Of a DNA stretch of 64,000 nucleotides, positions 1 through 8,582 are shown piece by piece. Below the pieces are notes generated by a model. That model made no database searches, was not told where the DNA came from, and saw only the letters and a program-made list of their open reading frames with translations. The stretch is taken from the NCBI GenBank assembly GCA_002315385.1, contig DCHZ01000023.1:1-64000 (forward strand), written 5' to 3'. A program made the translations under genes and the position numbers. Numbering within the stretch: position 1 is the first letter of the stretch; every line of letters begins with the position of its first letter. The DNA comes from Firmicutes bacterium UBA1739. GTDB taxonomy: Bacteria > Bacillota > Clostridia > Peptostreptococcales > Anaerovoracaceae.

Positions 1-2
1 AT

Positions 3-41
3 GAGCTTGCGGATTGCGTGTCAGAAATGACCTGCGATTAA
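3..41 (+). CDS. possible C-terminal tail of an upstream gene (partial)
   Basis: One frame is open from the window edge to a TAA at 39-41 and would end in ELADCVSEMTCD. A clear intrinsic terminator follows 12 bases later, so some plus-strand gene ends here. Another frame reaches a stop at 28-30, so the frame cannot be fixed. Too short to name. Confidence 0.3.
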   Translation, partial: ELADCVSEMTCD

Positions 42-53
42 TAAGAACAACCG

Positions 54-84
54 ATACCCGGCATGAGAATGCCGGGTATTTTTT
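54..84 (+). terminator. intrinsic terminator of the upstream gene
   Basis: A perfect 11-bp stem, ATACCCGGCAT (54-64) with ATGCCGGGTAT (69-79), closes a GAGA tetraloop and runs into a T tract (79-84). It separates the unseen upstream gene from the SLH protein gene. Confidence 0.9.
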
Positions 85-176
85 CTAACATATCGTGTGG
101 ATGAGGTTTTTATAGTCCACCCACACCCGCACGATAATTTTGAGGGCCTTTTTTAAAAATATTAATAAAACCTGTA

Positions 177-203
177 TTGCAGTTATCGCAAATATGATAG
201 AAT
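177..203 (+). promoter_or_regulatory. probable promoter of the SLH protein gene
   Basis: TTGCAG (177-182) and TAGAAT (198-203) are 15 bp apart, which is short, but the -10 carries a TG extension (TGATAGAAT) that can compensate. A hairpin (GTGTGGA with TCCACCCACAC, roughly 95-127) lies upstream. The gene starts 27 bp after the -10. Confidence 0.45.
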
Positions 204-229
204 AGATGAAAAGCAAAGGAGGGAAATTA

Positions 230-2974
230 ATGAAAAAGAAAATTAAAAAGAGCTTTGCAATAATTCTTGCAGCCCTCATGGCAGTTATGTTTATTCCGGA
301 AATGGCATTCGCGGGTATAACAGACGCTGATAATCAGAATGTCGTGGTGTCGGCATCTTATAAAGGTGAAAAATGTGCTGTTGACGGAAAAACCATTAAA
401 CTTATCGTACCGAAAAATACCACAAAAACCTTTGATGCAAGTAATCTGAGTCTGACGTATGACGGAGCTGCTGTCGCACCTAATGTCGAATGGGAATCGG
501 GTTCTGACAGTATAAACCCCGGTGAAAGTGCCGGTGGCGTGGTAAGCTATAAGCTGTCAGCGGGAGGAAAAGTAAATACTTCCTACTACACATTCGCTGT
601 TGTTGAATACGAAGCACCTTCGGTAAGCGGAGAAATAAACAAGAGGGTTACTTCCGGAGAAACACTGTATTTCGGCAAAAGTGAATTCACGTCACATTAT
701 AAGCAGAATGACGGCGATGAACTGGCGTACGTTACTATTGATGCCAATATGGGAACAAGCCGATACGGAACATTTTATGTAGGCGGAATAGAGTATTATC
801 TTTCGGATTCGATACCGGTATCCGACCTCGGAGATGTGACCTTTGTTTCTGGGGATGAAGGGGAACCGGAGTATCATGTTAATTATTACGAAAAAAATAA
901 TGACGATTCTGTGGGATATATTAATCTTAATATCGAGATAAGCGGCACATCCATAGGGAATGTGTATTCAGAGACAGTATCTCAGGGGAAATCGATTTAT
1001 CTGCCGATAAGTGAGATAAATTCGAAATTCAAAACCATATCCGGTTCTTACAGTAATTTCAGTACTATCAGTTTTACCTCATTGCCGGTAAGCAGTGAGG
1101 GGAAAATTTATTACAATAATTCGGCTGTGGGAACAGATGTGGAATATTCGTATAGTGATGCCTGCAATGGACTGAAGTTTACGGCGGGGAGTTCTTTCAG
1201 CGGATATGCTTATGCGGGATTCTCTGTGAAGGATTCGGCAGGTGCCTCTTATTCAGGCGCGATTGTAATAAATGTAAAAAAAGGAAGCACTTCAGCGCTT
1301 GACAGTATCGCGGCAACTACATATGACAATGAAAGTGTGACATTCTCTGCATCTAAGTTTAATTCTGCGATGAAAGCTGCTACCGGAAACAATCTGAATT
1401 ATGTAAAATTCAGTCTGCCGGCAAGCAGTAAAGGTGTTCTGTATTATGAATATACAAGCTCGAGCAAGTATGATTCGAAGGTTTCTGAAGGTACAAAATA
1501 TTATCGTACGGGAAGCGGTAATAAGCTCATTGATGACGTTACCTTTGTCCCAAAGAGCGGATATACCGGAAAAGTAACAATAGAGTATACCGGTGTGGAT
1601 ACTGAAGGTGAATCTCTTTCCGGAGAAATTATTATTACAGTTAAGGAAGGCTCGGGCACAGGATCTCTTAAAGATATTTCGTACGAATCAAAGCAGAGCA
1701 AGGCTGTGCATTTTGATACGGACGATTTTACGGGCGTGCTGAAAAAAGTCAGCGATTACAATCTGAATTACGTAAAATTCACTCTGCCCGATACGACGTA
1801 CGGAACTCTGTACTATGATTATACGGATTCCACCGGAAAGTATGACTCGAAGGTTACTTCGAGTACATGCTATTATCGTACGGGAAGCAGTAAGAAATTA
1901 ATTGAGGACGTGGCATTTGTTCCCAGCGGCATTTATACGGGGACAATAACAATAAAGTATACGGCTTATGATTCGAACGGAGACAGCTACAGCGGAAATA
2001 TAAAGGTGACCGTGAAGTCAGATACGATCAGCGCTGTGAATGCCACTGTTGCAAACGGCAGTGTTCTGTATATGCCGGCAACGAACATGAATTCGGCTTT
2101 CAAATCGGCATCGGGATATAATATAGATTATGTGCAGTTCTCTCTGCCGTCCTCGACATACGGCCTTCTTTATTATGGATACAATACTGCGACATCAGGA
2201 GGCACTCTGGTAAAATCTACGGACAAATATTATATTTCGGGAAGCAATCTGCTATCGAATGTTGCTTTTGTGCCGAATAATTCTTATACAGGGACCTTTG
2301 ACCTGAATTACACCGCATACGCTTCCACGGGTGCAGGCTGCAGCGGAATAATTCGAATAACGGTTACGGCGGGAGCAACACCTGTTCAGCCGACGGTTAC
2401 AACAGGAGACTCAAAATACTTTAAGGATGTAACAAAAGCAGCGGGGTATTCCTGGGTAAGCGAAAAAGTCGACTACCTGTATGAAAAGGGAGTTGTGAAA
2501 GGTACTGCGACAACGTCTGCCGGAACGACCTACAGCCCGGCAGCTAAAATTACCAGAGGAGACTTCGTACTGATGCTTTACAGAGCGTTCGGTCTGAGCG
2601 GTACAGTTACCGACAATTTCAGCGACGTGAAGAAAAACAGTTACTATTATGAAGCCATAGGAGTGGCAAAGAGTCTTGGAATAGCTACGGGATTCAATAA
2701 CAAATTCAATCCGGACTCAAATCTGTCAAGGCAGGATGCCATGGTTCTGATTTACAGAGCAATTAAAATTACCGGAAAGAAGACTCTTGCGGAAACATCT
2801 GATGTCAGCAGGTTCACTGATAAAGATAAAATTGAGTCCTATGCGTCAACGGCTGTGGGAACTCTTGTAAATGCTGGGATCATAAACGGTTACGAGAACG
2901 GAACCTTTGTACCGAAGGGACCGATTACAAGAGCTGAGATGGCGGTAGTTCTTTATAATACCGGCGTGATTTAA
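230..2974 (+). CDS. secreted S-layer-homology (SLH) protein with tandem beta-rich repeats
   Basis: A surface protein of 914 residues. The start at 230 is preferred over an in-frame ATG at 206 because AAAGGAGGG lies just upstream of it. The N-terminus is a signal peptide: a KKKIKK patch, a hydrophobic core, then a likely cleavage at AFA|GITD near residue 28. Residues about 120-720 hold five diverged repeats of 105-125 residues, the last three closely alike (YVKFSLP...GTLYYDY...YYRTGS...DVAFVP...YTG...IKYTAYD...YSG.I.VTVK). Three SLH domains end the protein (about 727-790, 796-850, 861-914), which in this family bind pyruvylated secondary cell-wall polymers. The repeats look like Ig/cadherin-type beta modules, as in adhesins; that role is inference. 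It is a single-gene unit with no obvious partner. Confidence 0.9.
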   Translation: MKKKIKKSFAIILAALMAVMFIPEMAFAGITDADNQNVVVSASYKGEKCAVDGKTIKLIVPKNTTKTFDASNLSLTYDGAAVAPNVEWESGSDSINPGESAGGVVSYKLSAGGKVNTSYYTFAVVEYEAPSVSGEINKRVTSGETLYFGKSEFTSHYKQNDGDELAYVTIDANMGTSRYGTFYVGGIEYYLSDSIPVSDLGDVTFVSGDEGEPEYHVNYYEKNNDDSVGYINLNIEISGTSIGNVYSETVSQGKSIYLPISEINSKFKTISGSYSNFSTISFTSLPVSSEGKIYYNNSAVGTDVEYSYSDACNGLKFTAGSSFSGYAYAGFSVKDSAGASYSGAIVINVKKGSTSALDSIAATTYDNESVTFSASKFNSAMKAATGNNLNYVKFSLPASSKGVLYYEYTSSSKYDSKVSEGTKYYRTGSGNKLIDDVTFVPKSGYTGKVTIEYTGVDTEGESLSGEIIITVKEGSGTGSLKDISYESKQSKAVHFDTDDFTGVLKKVSDYNLNYVKFTLPDTTYGTLYYDYTDSTGKYDSKVTSSTCYYRTGSSKKLIEDVAFVPSGIYTGTITIKYTAYDSNGDSYSGNIKVTVKSDTISAVNATVANGSVLYMPATNMNSAFKSASGYNIDYVQFSLPSSTYGLLYYGYNTATSGGTLVKSTDKYYISGSNLLSNVAFVPNNSYTGTFDLNYTAYASTGAGCSGIIRITVTAGATPVQPTVTTGDSKYFKDVTKAAGYSWVSEKVDYLYEKGVVKGTATTSAGTTYSPAAKITRGDFVLMLYRAFGLSGTVTDNFSDVKKNSYYYEAIGVAKSLGIATGFNNKFNPDSNLSRQDAMVLIYRAIKITGKKTLAETSDVSRFTDKDKIESYASTAVGTLVNAGIINGYENGTFVPKGPITRAEMAVVLYNTGVI
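1288..2385 (+). repeat. three tandem coding repeats of about 360 bp in the SLH protein
   Basis: The phrase encoding LNYVKF (or IDYVQF) recurs near 1391, 1760 and 2120, a spacing of about 360-370 bp. Each unit carries the same order of motifs, ending in YTG, then a beta strand, SG and VTVK. Two more diverged units precede them (about 629-1285). DNA identity is only moderate, so the repeats are old rather than recently amplified. Confidence 0.75.
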
Positions 2975-3076
2975 AAAACGGAATCAGATTATCCTGAGAA
3001 AAAGTAATATGAAAAGTAATAAATCCGGGGTCGGAGTTTTCGGCTCCGGATATCTTATGTAAAGATATTTTGCGTG

Positions 3077-3215
3077 AAAAAACAAAATACCCTCATCGGG
3101 TGGGGCGATGAGGGTAATCGGGAAAGCATACATCCAACGGATGAAAAGGAGAAACCAGCGCGTGTCAATACGCAATCAGTTAAATCACTGGATGCATGCA
3201 CTATATTACCTATTT
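3077..3215 (-). ncRNA. candidate orphan small RNA on the minus strand
   Basis: A minus-strand transcription unit of about 140 nt is bounded by a strong promoter (-10 at 3222-3227) and an intrinsic terminator (stem 3088-3116 plus T-rich tail). No minus-strand gene lies between them or after the terminator. Inside is a small CATCC-GTT-GGATG hairpin and a pyrimidine stretch TTTCTCCTTTTC that is anti-Shine-Dalgarno in character. A hydrophobic minus-strand reading frame through it lacks any ribosome binding site. The unit runs antisense to a possible 23-codon plus-strand ORF. No known RNA family was recognised. Confidence 0.45.
3088..3116 (-). terminator. intrinsic terminator of the minus-strand small RNA
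   Basis: TACCCTCATCG and CGATGAGGGTA form a perfect 11-bp stem with a 7-nt loop. Read on the minus strand it is followed by TTTTGTTTTTT (3087 down to 3077). On the plus strand no T run follows, so the terminator points away from rpsJ. Confidence 0.75.
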
Positions 3216-3233
3216 ATTAAAAGTATACTTTAG
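3162..3233 (+). CDS. possible 23-codon hydrophobic peptide overlapped by the antisense RNA
   Basis: A GTG start 10 nt after AAAAGGAG opens a frame of 23 residues ending at a TAG (3231-3233). The peptide is short, with a hydrophobic C-terminal half (MHALYYLFIKSIL). The candidate minus-strand RNA covers its ribosome binding site and two thirds of the frame. No convincing plus-strand promoter or terminator was found, so this may be chance. Confidence 0.2.
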   Translation: MSIRNQLNHWMHALYYLFIKSIL

Positions 3234-3250
3234 AACAGTTTATGTGTCAA
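3222..3250 (-). promoter_or_regulatory. strong minus-strand promoter
   Basis: Read on the minus strand: TTGACA (3250-3245), a 17-bp spacer, then TATACT (3227-3222). Only one of the twelve consensus positions differs. It drives the short unit ending at 3077. Confidence 0.7.
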
Positions 3251-3459
3251 TATAAAAATAATATAAATTCCATATCAAAAGCGCATGACAATGATGATCG
3301 GAAACCGGAACGGGAGAGCTTTTCGCACAGGATATGCATGGAATTCATAAAATGATACACACGGATGCGTGTACAAAAATGAACTGAAATAATCGCTGAA
3401 AAACAAGGACTTTACGAAAAAAATATCGGCAGAATCACGAATAAAAAATAATAAATTGC
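3251..3459. other. AT-rich intergenic stretch, nothing recognised
   Basis: Between the two promoters I see no convincing frame, RNA or repeat beyond a weak TACAC/GTGTA hairpin near 3357-3374. Confidence 0.5.
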
Positions 3460-3488
3460 TTGCATTTTTATCGAAGATAGTATATACT
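3460..3488 (+). promoter_or_regulatory. promoter of the S10 ribosomal protein operon
   Basis: TTGCAT (3460-3465), a 17-bp spacer and TATACT (3483-3488). Transcription would start near 3495, giving a leader of about 205 nt before rpsJ. Confidence 0.75.
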
Positions 3489-3494
3489 AATTAA

Positions 3495-3700
3495 GCTTGC
3501 TTATAATGCGTTGAAGCAGGAAGTTACTGAGCTATCAGAGAATTTCTGCGGAGAATGGTCTCTTCAAGAAAGAGGCGAAGGGGTTCTCCTACGCTTAGGG
3601 TGTGCCAAAAAATAAGAAACACCCGGCAAGGTGTACAGAGAACTACCTCGTACGAGCATAGCGATAACGTACGAAAACAACAAGGAGGAAAAACACAAAA
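3495..3700 (+). promoter_or_regulatory. S10 operon 5' leader with possible RNA structure
   Basis: About 205 nt of untranslated leader. Hairpins visible include TCGTACG with CGTACGA (about 3649-3676) just upstream of the AAGGAGG of rpsJ, and CACC/GGTG near 3622-3635. Such leaders often carry autogenous ribosomal-protein control; that is inferred here, and no known leader family was recognised. Confidence 0.4.
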
Positions 3701-4009
3701 ATGGCAACACAGAAAATCAGAATCAGACTGAAGGCTTATGATCACAAGGCATTAGATCAGTCTGCTGCAAGAATTGTAGAAGCAGCGAAAAAGACAGGTG
3801 CGGATGTATCCGGTCCTATTCCGCTTCCTACAGAAAAACAGGTGGTTACAATCTTGAGAGCCGTACACAAGTACAAGGATTCCAGAGAACAGTTTGAACA
3901 GAGAACTCATAAGAGACTCGTGGACATCCTTAATCCGGGTCCAAAGACTGTAGACGCACTGATGAAGCTTGATTTACCTGCAGGTGTTAACGTAGAAATT
4001 AAACTGTAG
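3701..4009 (+). CDS. rpsJ: 30S ribosomal protein S10
   Basis: First gene of the S10-spc-alpha superoperon. The 102-residue product has the full family length and starts [15 protein letters not shown], with the conserved loop region ([17 protein letters not shown]). S10 sits in the 30S head and, with NusB, also takes part in transcription antitermination in other bacteria. AAGGAGG lies 10 nt before the ATG. A 140-nt spacer, far longer than elsewhere in the operon, separates it from rplC and holds two hairpins. Confidence 0.98.
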   Translation: MATQKIRIRLKAYDHKALDQSAARIVEAAKKTGADVSGPIPLPTEKQVVTILRAVHKYKDSREQFEQRTHKRLVDILNPGPKTVDALMKLDLPAGVNVEIKL

Positions 4010-4028
4010 GACAGGCAAAAATACAGAA

Positions 4029-4136
4029 TACTAAGACAATTGAGATATATGAATCCTCTCGGCTTAGTATGATTGCCAAGGCAATCCGCTGTAAGAAATC
4101 CTTAGTACGATTACGAAAGTAATCCGCTGTAAGAAA
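4029..4136 (+). promoter_or_regulatory. tandem covarying hairpins between rpsJ and rplC
   Basis: Two 36-nt copies (4063-4098 and 4101-4136) start with CTTAGTA and end with AATCCGCTGTAAGAAA. Their cores are hairpins with 6-bp stems and tetraloops: GATTGC-CAAG-GCAATC and GATTAC-GAAA-GTAATC. The stem difference is compensatory (G-C to A-T), so pairing is preserved. CTTA and TAAG can close an outer stem in each copy. An upstream TACTAAG (4029-4035) is complementary to the CTTAGTA of either copy, which would allow alternative folds. The second copy ends 13 nt before the rplC start. The arrangement suggests an RNA control element inside the operon; no known family was recognised. Confidence 0.6.
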
Positions 4137-4149
4137 ACAGGAGGTAAAC

Positions 4150-4782
4150 ATGAAAACATTTTTAGGGAAGAAAATCGGCATGACTCAGATCTTTTCCGAA
4201 GAAGGAACAGCTATTCCCGTAACAGTTATCGAAGCCGGTCCAATGACTGTAACACAGATTAAGACTGCTGACAATGACGGCTACAATGCAATCCAGATTG
4301 GATACGGAGAAGTGAAAGAGCACAAGCTTACAAATCCGCTTAAGGGACATTTCGCAAAATGGCAGGTTCCCGCAAAAAAATATCTGACAGAGGTTAGAGT
4401 GGATGATACAGCAGCATACGAACTCGGTCAGGAATTCACAGTTGCTGATTTCGAAGAAGGCGCAAAGCTGGACGTAACAGGAGTATCAAAAGGTAAAGGT
4501 ACTCAGGGTAACATTAAGAGACACGGCCACCACAGAGGACCGATGACTCATGGTTCAAAGCACAAGAGACTGCCGGGCGGTCTGGCAGCCGGTACTTATC
4601 CTTCAAGAGTATTCAAGGGAAACAAAGCTCCGGGCAGAATGGGAAGAGAAACAACGACAGTTCAGAATCTTGAACTCGTTAAGGTTCTCGAAGACAGAAA
4701 TGTTCTTCTCGTTAAAGGTTCGGTGCCGGGTCCTAAAGGCGGACTTTTAAAAGTCAAGTACGCTGTAAAAGGTCAGGAATAG
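4150..4782 (+). CDS. rplC: 50S ribosomal protein L3
   Basis: L3 of 210 residues, normal length. It begins MKTFLGKKIGMTQIF and contains the central extension (KGTQGNIKRHGHHRGPMTHGSKHKR split over two lines of basic residues) that reaches the peptidyl transferase centre. L3 is one of the proteins that start 50S assembly. It is the first gene after the hairpin pair, so it is the likeliest target of any control there. ACAGGAGG precedes the start. Confidence 0.98.
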   Translation: MKTFLGKKIGMTQIFSEEGTAIPVTVIEAGPMTVTQIKTADNDGYNAIQIGYGEVKEHKLTNPLKGHFAKWQVPAKKYLTEVRVDDTAAYELGQEFTVADFEEGAKLDVTGVSKGKGTQGNIKRHGHHRGPMTHGSKHKRLPGGLAAGTYPSRVFKGNKAPGRMGRETTTVQNLELVKVLEDRNVLLVKGSVPGPKGGLLKVKYAVKGQE

Positions 4783-4807
4783 TTGAGAGGGAAAGGAGGA
4801 TATACAG

Positions 4808-5431
4808 ATGGCAACAGTAAAAATGCTCAATATGGCCGGTGAGGCTGTAGGAGAAATCGAATTAAAAGACGATATCTTCGGAATTGAAATAAATGAATAT
4901 GCTGTTCACGAAGTGGTTAAGAACTATCTCGCAAATCAGAGACAGGGAACACAGTCCGCTAAAACAAGAAGTGAAGTCAGAGGCGGAGGACAGAAGCCAT
5001 ACAGACAGAAGGGAACAGGCAGAGCACGTCAGGGAAGCAGAAGAGCTCCGAATCATGTTGGCGGTGGAATCGTATTTGCACCGAAGCCAAGAAGCTACAG
5101 ATATTCAATAAACAGAAAAGTCAGAAGACTTGCAATGAAATCAGTATTCACTTCAAAGGTTGTTGAAAATGAAATCATCATCATCGATAACATTTCATTT
5201 GAACAGCCGAAGACAAAGGAAATGGTTAAGATGCTGGCAGCTGTAAATGCAGCTAAAAAAGCACTGATCGTATTGCCGGAGGTTGATAAGAATGTAATCA
5301 AATCAGCTTCAAACATTCCGGGAGTACAGACTTCAATCGTAACAGCGCTTAACGTATACGAAATGTTAAACCATACAAGCCTTATCCTCACAAAGGATGC
5401 GGTAAACAAAATTGAGGAGGTATACGTATAA
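4808..5431 (+). CDS. rplD: 50S ribosomal protein L4
   Basis: L4 of 207 residues. The Arg/Gly-rich loop ([19 protein letters not shown] and following GRARQGSRR) lines the nascent-peptide exit tunnel; changes here confer macrolide resistance in other species, and nothing unusual is seen. It follows rplC by 25 nt and its stop overlaps the rplW start by one base (TAATG), indicating coupled translation. In E. coli L4 represses the S10 operon; whether it does here is unknown. Confidence 0.98.
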   Translation: MATVKMLNMAGEAVGEIELKDDIFGIEINEYAVHEVVKNYLANQRQGTQSAKTRSEVRGGGQKPYRQKGTGRARQGSRRAPNHVGGGIVFAPKPRSYRYSINRKVRRLAMKSVFTSKVVENEIIIIDNISFEQPKTKEMVKMLAAVNAAKKALIVLPEVDKNVIKSASNIPGVQTSIVTALNVYEMLNHTSLILTKDAVNKIEEVYV

Positions 5432-5730
5432 TGTCAACTACAAAAACCCCTTATGATGTTGTAATCAAGCCTATCATTTCAGAAAGAAGTATGGATGATA
5501 CACAGGAAAGAAAATATACATTCAAAGTTGCAAAAGAAGCAAACAAAACACAGGTAAAACTTGCTATTGAAGAAATTTTCGATGTTGAAGTTGAAAAGGT
5601 AAACATCATGAATTGCAGAGGCAAGGTTAAGAGAATGGGAAGAACATCCGGTATGACAGCAAGCACAAAAAAAGCGATTGTTAAGCTTACTGCAAACAGC
5701 AAGGAAATCGAATTCTTCCAGGGACTCTAA
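5431..5730 (+). CDS. rplW: 50S ribosomal protein L23
   Basis: L23 of 99 residues, starting at the ATG that overlaps the rplD stop. The start of the chain ([14 protein letters not shown]) and the [20 protein letters not shown] segment are typical. L23 sits at the tunnel exit and forms the docking site for trigger factor and SRP. Confidence 0.97.
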   Translation: MSTTKTPYDVVIKPIISERSMDDTQERKYTFKVAKEANKTQVKLAIEEIFDVEVEKVNIMNCRGKVKRMGRTSGMTASTKKAIVKLTANSKEIEFFQGL

Positions 5731-5749
5731 GAGAGGAGGATAAGACAAG

Positions 5750-6583
5750 ATGGGAATCAAAAAATATAAGCCAATAACTCCGGGCCAGAGAGGTATGACG
5801 GTTTCTACTTTTGAAGAAATCACTACATCTACTCCTGAAAAATCTCTTACAGTGACTCTTAAAAAACATGCCGGAAGAAATTCAAGAGGTAAGATCACAG
5901 TAAGACACAGAGGCGGCGGAACAAGAGCTAAATACAGAATTATAGATTTTAAGAGAAATAAAGACGGTGTTCCGGGCAAGGTTGCTACAATCGAATACGA
6001 TCCTAACAGAAGTGCGAACATTGCATTGATCGTATATGCAGACGGTGAAAAGAGATATATAATTGCTCCGAACAAAATCGCTGTCGGTGATGTGATTATG
6101 TCGGGCGAAACAGCAGATATCAAACCGGGCAATGCGCTCCCTCTTAAGAACATCCCTGTAGGTACAATTATTCATAATATTGAATTAAAACCGGGCAAAG
6201 GTGCTCAGATGGTAAGATCTGCAGGAAACTCCGCACAGCTCATGGCTAAGGAAGATAATTACGCACAGGTAAGACTTCCGTCCGGAGAAGTCAGAAAAGT
6301 TAGAATCGAATGCAGAGCAACTATCGGTGAAGTAGGTAACCTCGATCACGAAAATATCAGCATCGGTAAAGCCGGCAGAAAGAGACATATGGGCATCAGA
6401 CCTACAGTCAGAGGTTCTGTAATGAATCCTAACGATCACCCACACGGCGGTGGTGAAGGTAGAGCTCCTGTCGGAAGAGCTAATCCGGTTACTCCTTGGG
6501 GTAAACCTGCTCTTGGTTACAAGACAAGAAAGAAGAACAAGCATTCAAATAAATATATCGTAAAGAGAAGAAATGACAAATAG
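5750..6583 (+). CDS. rplB: 50S ribosomal protein L2
   Basis: L2 of 277 residues, full length. The C-terminal region [14 protein letters not shown] with its conserved histidine lies near the peptidyl transferase centre. N-terminal OB-fold and central SH3-like parts are intact ([16 protein letters not shown] near residue 50). GAGAGGAGG precedes the start. L2 binds 23S rRNA and is needed for subunit association. Confidence 0.98.
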   Translation: MGIKKYKPITPGQRGMTVSTFEEITTSTPEKSLTVTLKKHAGRNSRGKITVRHRGGGTRAKYRIIDFKRNKDGVPGKVATIEYDPNRSANIALIVYADGEKRYIIAPNKIAVGDVIMSGETADIKPGNALPLKNIPVGTIIHNIELKPGKGAQMVRSAGNSAQLMAKEDNYAQVRLPSGEVRKVRIECRATIGEVGNLDHENISIGKAGRKRHMGIRPTVRGSVMNPNDHPHGGGEGRAPVGRANPVTPWGKPALGYKTRKKNKHSNKYIVKRRNDK

Positions 6584-6602
6584 TAGAGGGAGGAAATAGT
6601 CA

Positions 6603-6887
6603 ATGGGTAGATCACTCAAAAAAGGCCCTTTTGTAAATGAAAAGCTGTTAAAGGCTATCGACGAAATGAATGCGGCTAACGAGAAGAAAGTGATTAAAAC
6701 ATGGTCAAGACCGTCAACAATTTTCCCGCAGATGGTTGGCCATACAATCGCAGTGCATGATGGCAGAAAACATGTTCCGGTATATATCACAGAAGATATG
6801 GTAGGACACAGACTCGGAGAATTTGCTCCTACAAGAACCTACAGAGGTCATGCAGACAAAGAAAAAGCATCTAAAGTTAAGAAGTAA
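6603..6887 (+). CDS. rpsS: 30S ribosomal protein S19
   Basis: S19 of 94 residues, starting [16 protein letters not shown]. The motif [20 protein letters not shown] and a basic C-terminal tail (KEKASKVKK) are as expected. It pairs with S13 in the 30S head. 19 nt after rplB with GGGAGG upstream. Confidence 0.98.
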   Translation: MGRSLKKGPFVNEKLLKAIDEMNAANEKKVIKTWSRPSTIFPQMVGHTIAVHDGRKHVPVYITEDMVGHRLGEFAPTRTYRGHADKEKASKVKK

Positions 6888-6903
6888 TTAAGGAGGTAAC
6901 TCG

Positions 6904-7242
6904 ATGGAAGCTAAGGCTGTAGCAAAATATGTTAGGATTTCTCCTAGCAAATTAAAGCCGATAACAGACCTGGTAAGAGGCAAAAGCTTAAGCGAGGCTC
7001 AGGCAATCTTAAAATTTACACCGGGCAGCAGTGCGGAAGCAATTTTAAAAGTTGTTAAATCAGCAGCTGCAAATGCAGAAAACAACCATGACATGGATAC
7101 AAATAAATTATACGTAGCAGAAATTTACGCGAACCAGGGCCCTACAATGAAAAGATGGAGAGCCGGTTGCAAGGGCGGCGCTGCTATGATTTTAAAGAGA
7201 AGCAGTCATATCGGTGTTACATTAAAAGAAAGAGCAAAGTAA
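6904..7242 (+). CDS. rplV: 50S ribosomal protein L22
   Basis: L22 of 112 residues. The beta-hairpin segment (YANQGPTMKRWRAGCKGGA) reaches into the exit tunnel beside L4. Length and ends match the family. AAGGAGG precedes the start at close spacing. Confidence 0.98.
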   Translation: MEAKAVAKYVRISPSKLKPITDLVRGKSLSEAQAILKFTPGSSAEAILKVVKSAAANAENNHDMDTNKLYVAEIYANQGPTMKRWRAGCKGGAAMILKRSSHIGVTLKERAK

Positions 7243-7256
7243 AGGAGGTTCGCTGA

Positions 7257-8123
7257 ATGGGTCAGAAGGTAAGTCCGCACGGACTGAGAGTTGGCGTTAT
7301 TAAGGACTGGGATTCTAAATGGTACGCTAATAAAAAAGATTTCGCAGGCTATCTGGTTGAAGATAATCAGATCAGAAAGTTTTTAAAGAATAAATTATAT
7401 TTAGCAGGAGTTGCAAAGATTTTAATCGAAAGATCAGCCGGCAACAATGTTAAGATTACAGTTTTCACAGCTAAGCCGGGTATGGTAATCGGCAGAAGCG
7501 GTGCGGGCATTGAAGAAATTAAGAATGATGTTCAGAAGCTTACAGGCAAGGAAGTTTCAATCAATATCAATGAAGTAAGAAGACCTGAACTTGATGCACA
7601 GTTAGTTGCGGAAAGCATCGCACAGTCACTCGAAAGAAGAGTTTCATTCAGAAGAGCTATGAAACAGGCTATCGGCAGAACTATGAAAGCCGGTGCAAAG
7701 GGAATCAAAGTTGTAGTTTCCGGCAGAGTAGGCGGTGCCGAAATCGCAAGAAGTGAAAAGTACAACGAAGGAAATGTTCCGCTTCATACGTTAAGAGCAA
7801 ACATCGGCTACGGCTTCTGGGAAGCAAACACAACTTACGGTAAGCTCGGAGTAAAGGTTTGGATTAACCACGGCGAAATTCTCGGTAAATTCGGAGACAT
7901 CCAGGAAGAAGCTGCTGCTCCTCAGGAAAGAAGAAAGGGCGACAGAAAGAGAAGAAACGACGGCAATCGCGGTGAGAGAAGAGAAAGACGTGACAACAGA
8001 GATTCAAGAGAACAGGAACAGAAGCCGGTTTATGTAAATCCAAGAACCAGAAAGGCTCCTAAAGAAGCTCCCGCACCAAAGGAAGCAGTAGAAGAAACAG
8101 CAGAAGCAACTGTTGAAGAATAG
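7257..8123 (+). CDS. rpsC: 30S ribosomal protein S3 with a long charged C-terminal extension
   Basis: The first 215 or so residues are canonical S3, with the KH domain and its GRSG loop ([15 protein letters not shown]) and the C-terminal S3 domain ending near [13 protein letters not shown]. About 70 further residues follow: a stretch rich in Arg, Asp and Glu ([20 protein letters not shown]), then a Pro/Ala/Glu tail ending ETAEATVEE. Total length is 288, against about 215-235 in most bacteria. S3 lines the mRNA entry channel and has helicase-like activity with S4 and S5. The tail is low complexity and probably disordered. Confidence 0.97.
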   Translation: MGQKVSPHGLRVGVIKDWDSKWYANKKDFAGYLVEDNQIRKFLKNKLYLAGVAKILIERSAGNNVKITVFTAKPGMVIGRSGAGIEEIKNDVQKLTGKEVSININEVRRPELDAQLVAESIAQSLERRVSFRRAMKQAIGRTMKAGAKGIKVVVSGRVGGAEIARSEKYNEGNVPLHTLRANIGYGFWEANTTYGKLGVKVWINHGEILGKFGDIQEEAAAPQERRKGDRKRRNDGNRGERRERRDNRDSREQEQKPVYVNPRTRKAPKEAPAPKEAVEETAEATVEE

Positions 8124-8150
8124 TCAGACCGGAAAGGAGGAACAGGACTC

Positions 8151-8582
8151 ATGTTAATGCCAAAAAGAGTAAAACGTCGTAGAGTTCACAGAGGAAGAAT
8201 GAAGGGCGTTGCAACAAGAGGAAATACAATCACATATGGAGAATTCGGTCTGGTAGCAACAGAACCGGGCTGGATTACATCAAATCAGATAGAAGCAGCC
8301 AGAATTGCAATGACTAGATATATCAAGAGAGGCGGAAATGTTTACATTAAGATTTTCCCTCATAAGCCGGTAACAAAGAAACCGGCAGAAGTACGTATGG
8401 GTGCCGGAAAAGGTGCTCCGGAATACTGGGTAGCAGTAGTTAAACCGGGTAGAGTTATGTTTGAACTCGGAGGAGTTCCGGAAGATAAAGCAAGAGAAGC
8501 TATGAGACTTGCTTCACATAAGCTCCCTGTAAAGTGTAAGTTTGCTGTAAAAGAACAAGCTGAGGGTGGTGAAGAAGCATAA
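8151..8582 (+). CDS. rplP: 50S ribosomal protein L16
   Basis: L16 of 143 residues, beginning [19 protein letters not shown]. It contacts the A-site tRNA elbow in the 50S subunit. The stop overlaps the rpmC start by one base. AAGGAGG lies 10 nt before the ATG; a second ATG two codons later is equally usable. Confidence 0.97.
   Translation: MLMPKRVKRRRVHRGRMKGVATRGNTITYGEFGLVATEPGWITSNQIEAARIAMTRYIKRGGNVYIKIFPHKPVTKKPAEVRMGAGKGAPEYWVAVVKPGRVMFELGGVPEDKAREAMRLASHKLPVKCKFAVKEQAEGGEEA

Noticed and set aside
3088..3116. The hairpin as a terminator of the SLH gene
   Set aside because: No T run follows on the plus strand; the T-rich tail is on the minus side, and a minus-strand promoter faces it.
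5479..6153. A 224-codon minus-strand frame across rplW and rplB
   Set aside because: It lies opposite two unmistakable ribosomal genes and has no ribosome binding site or family features.
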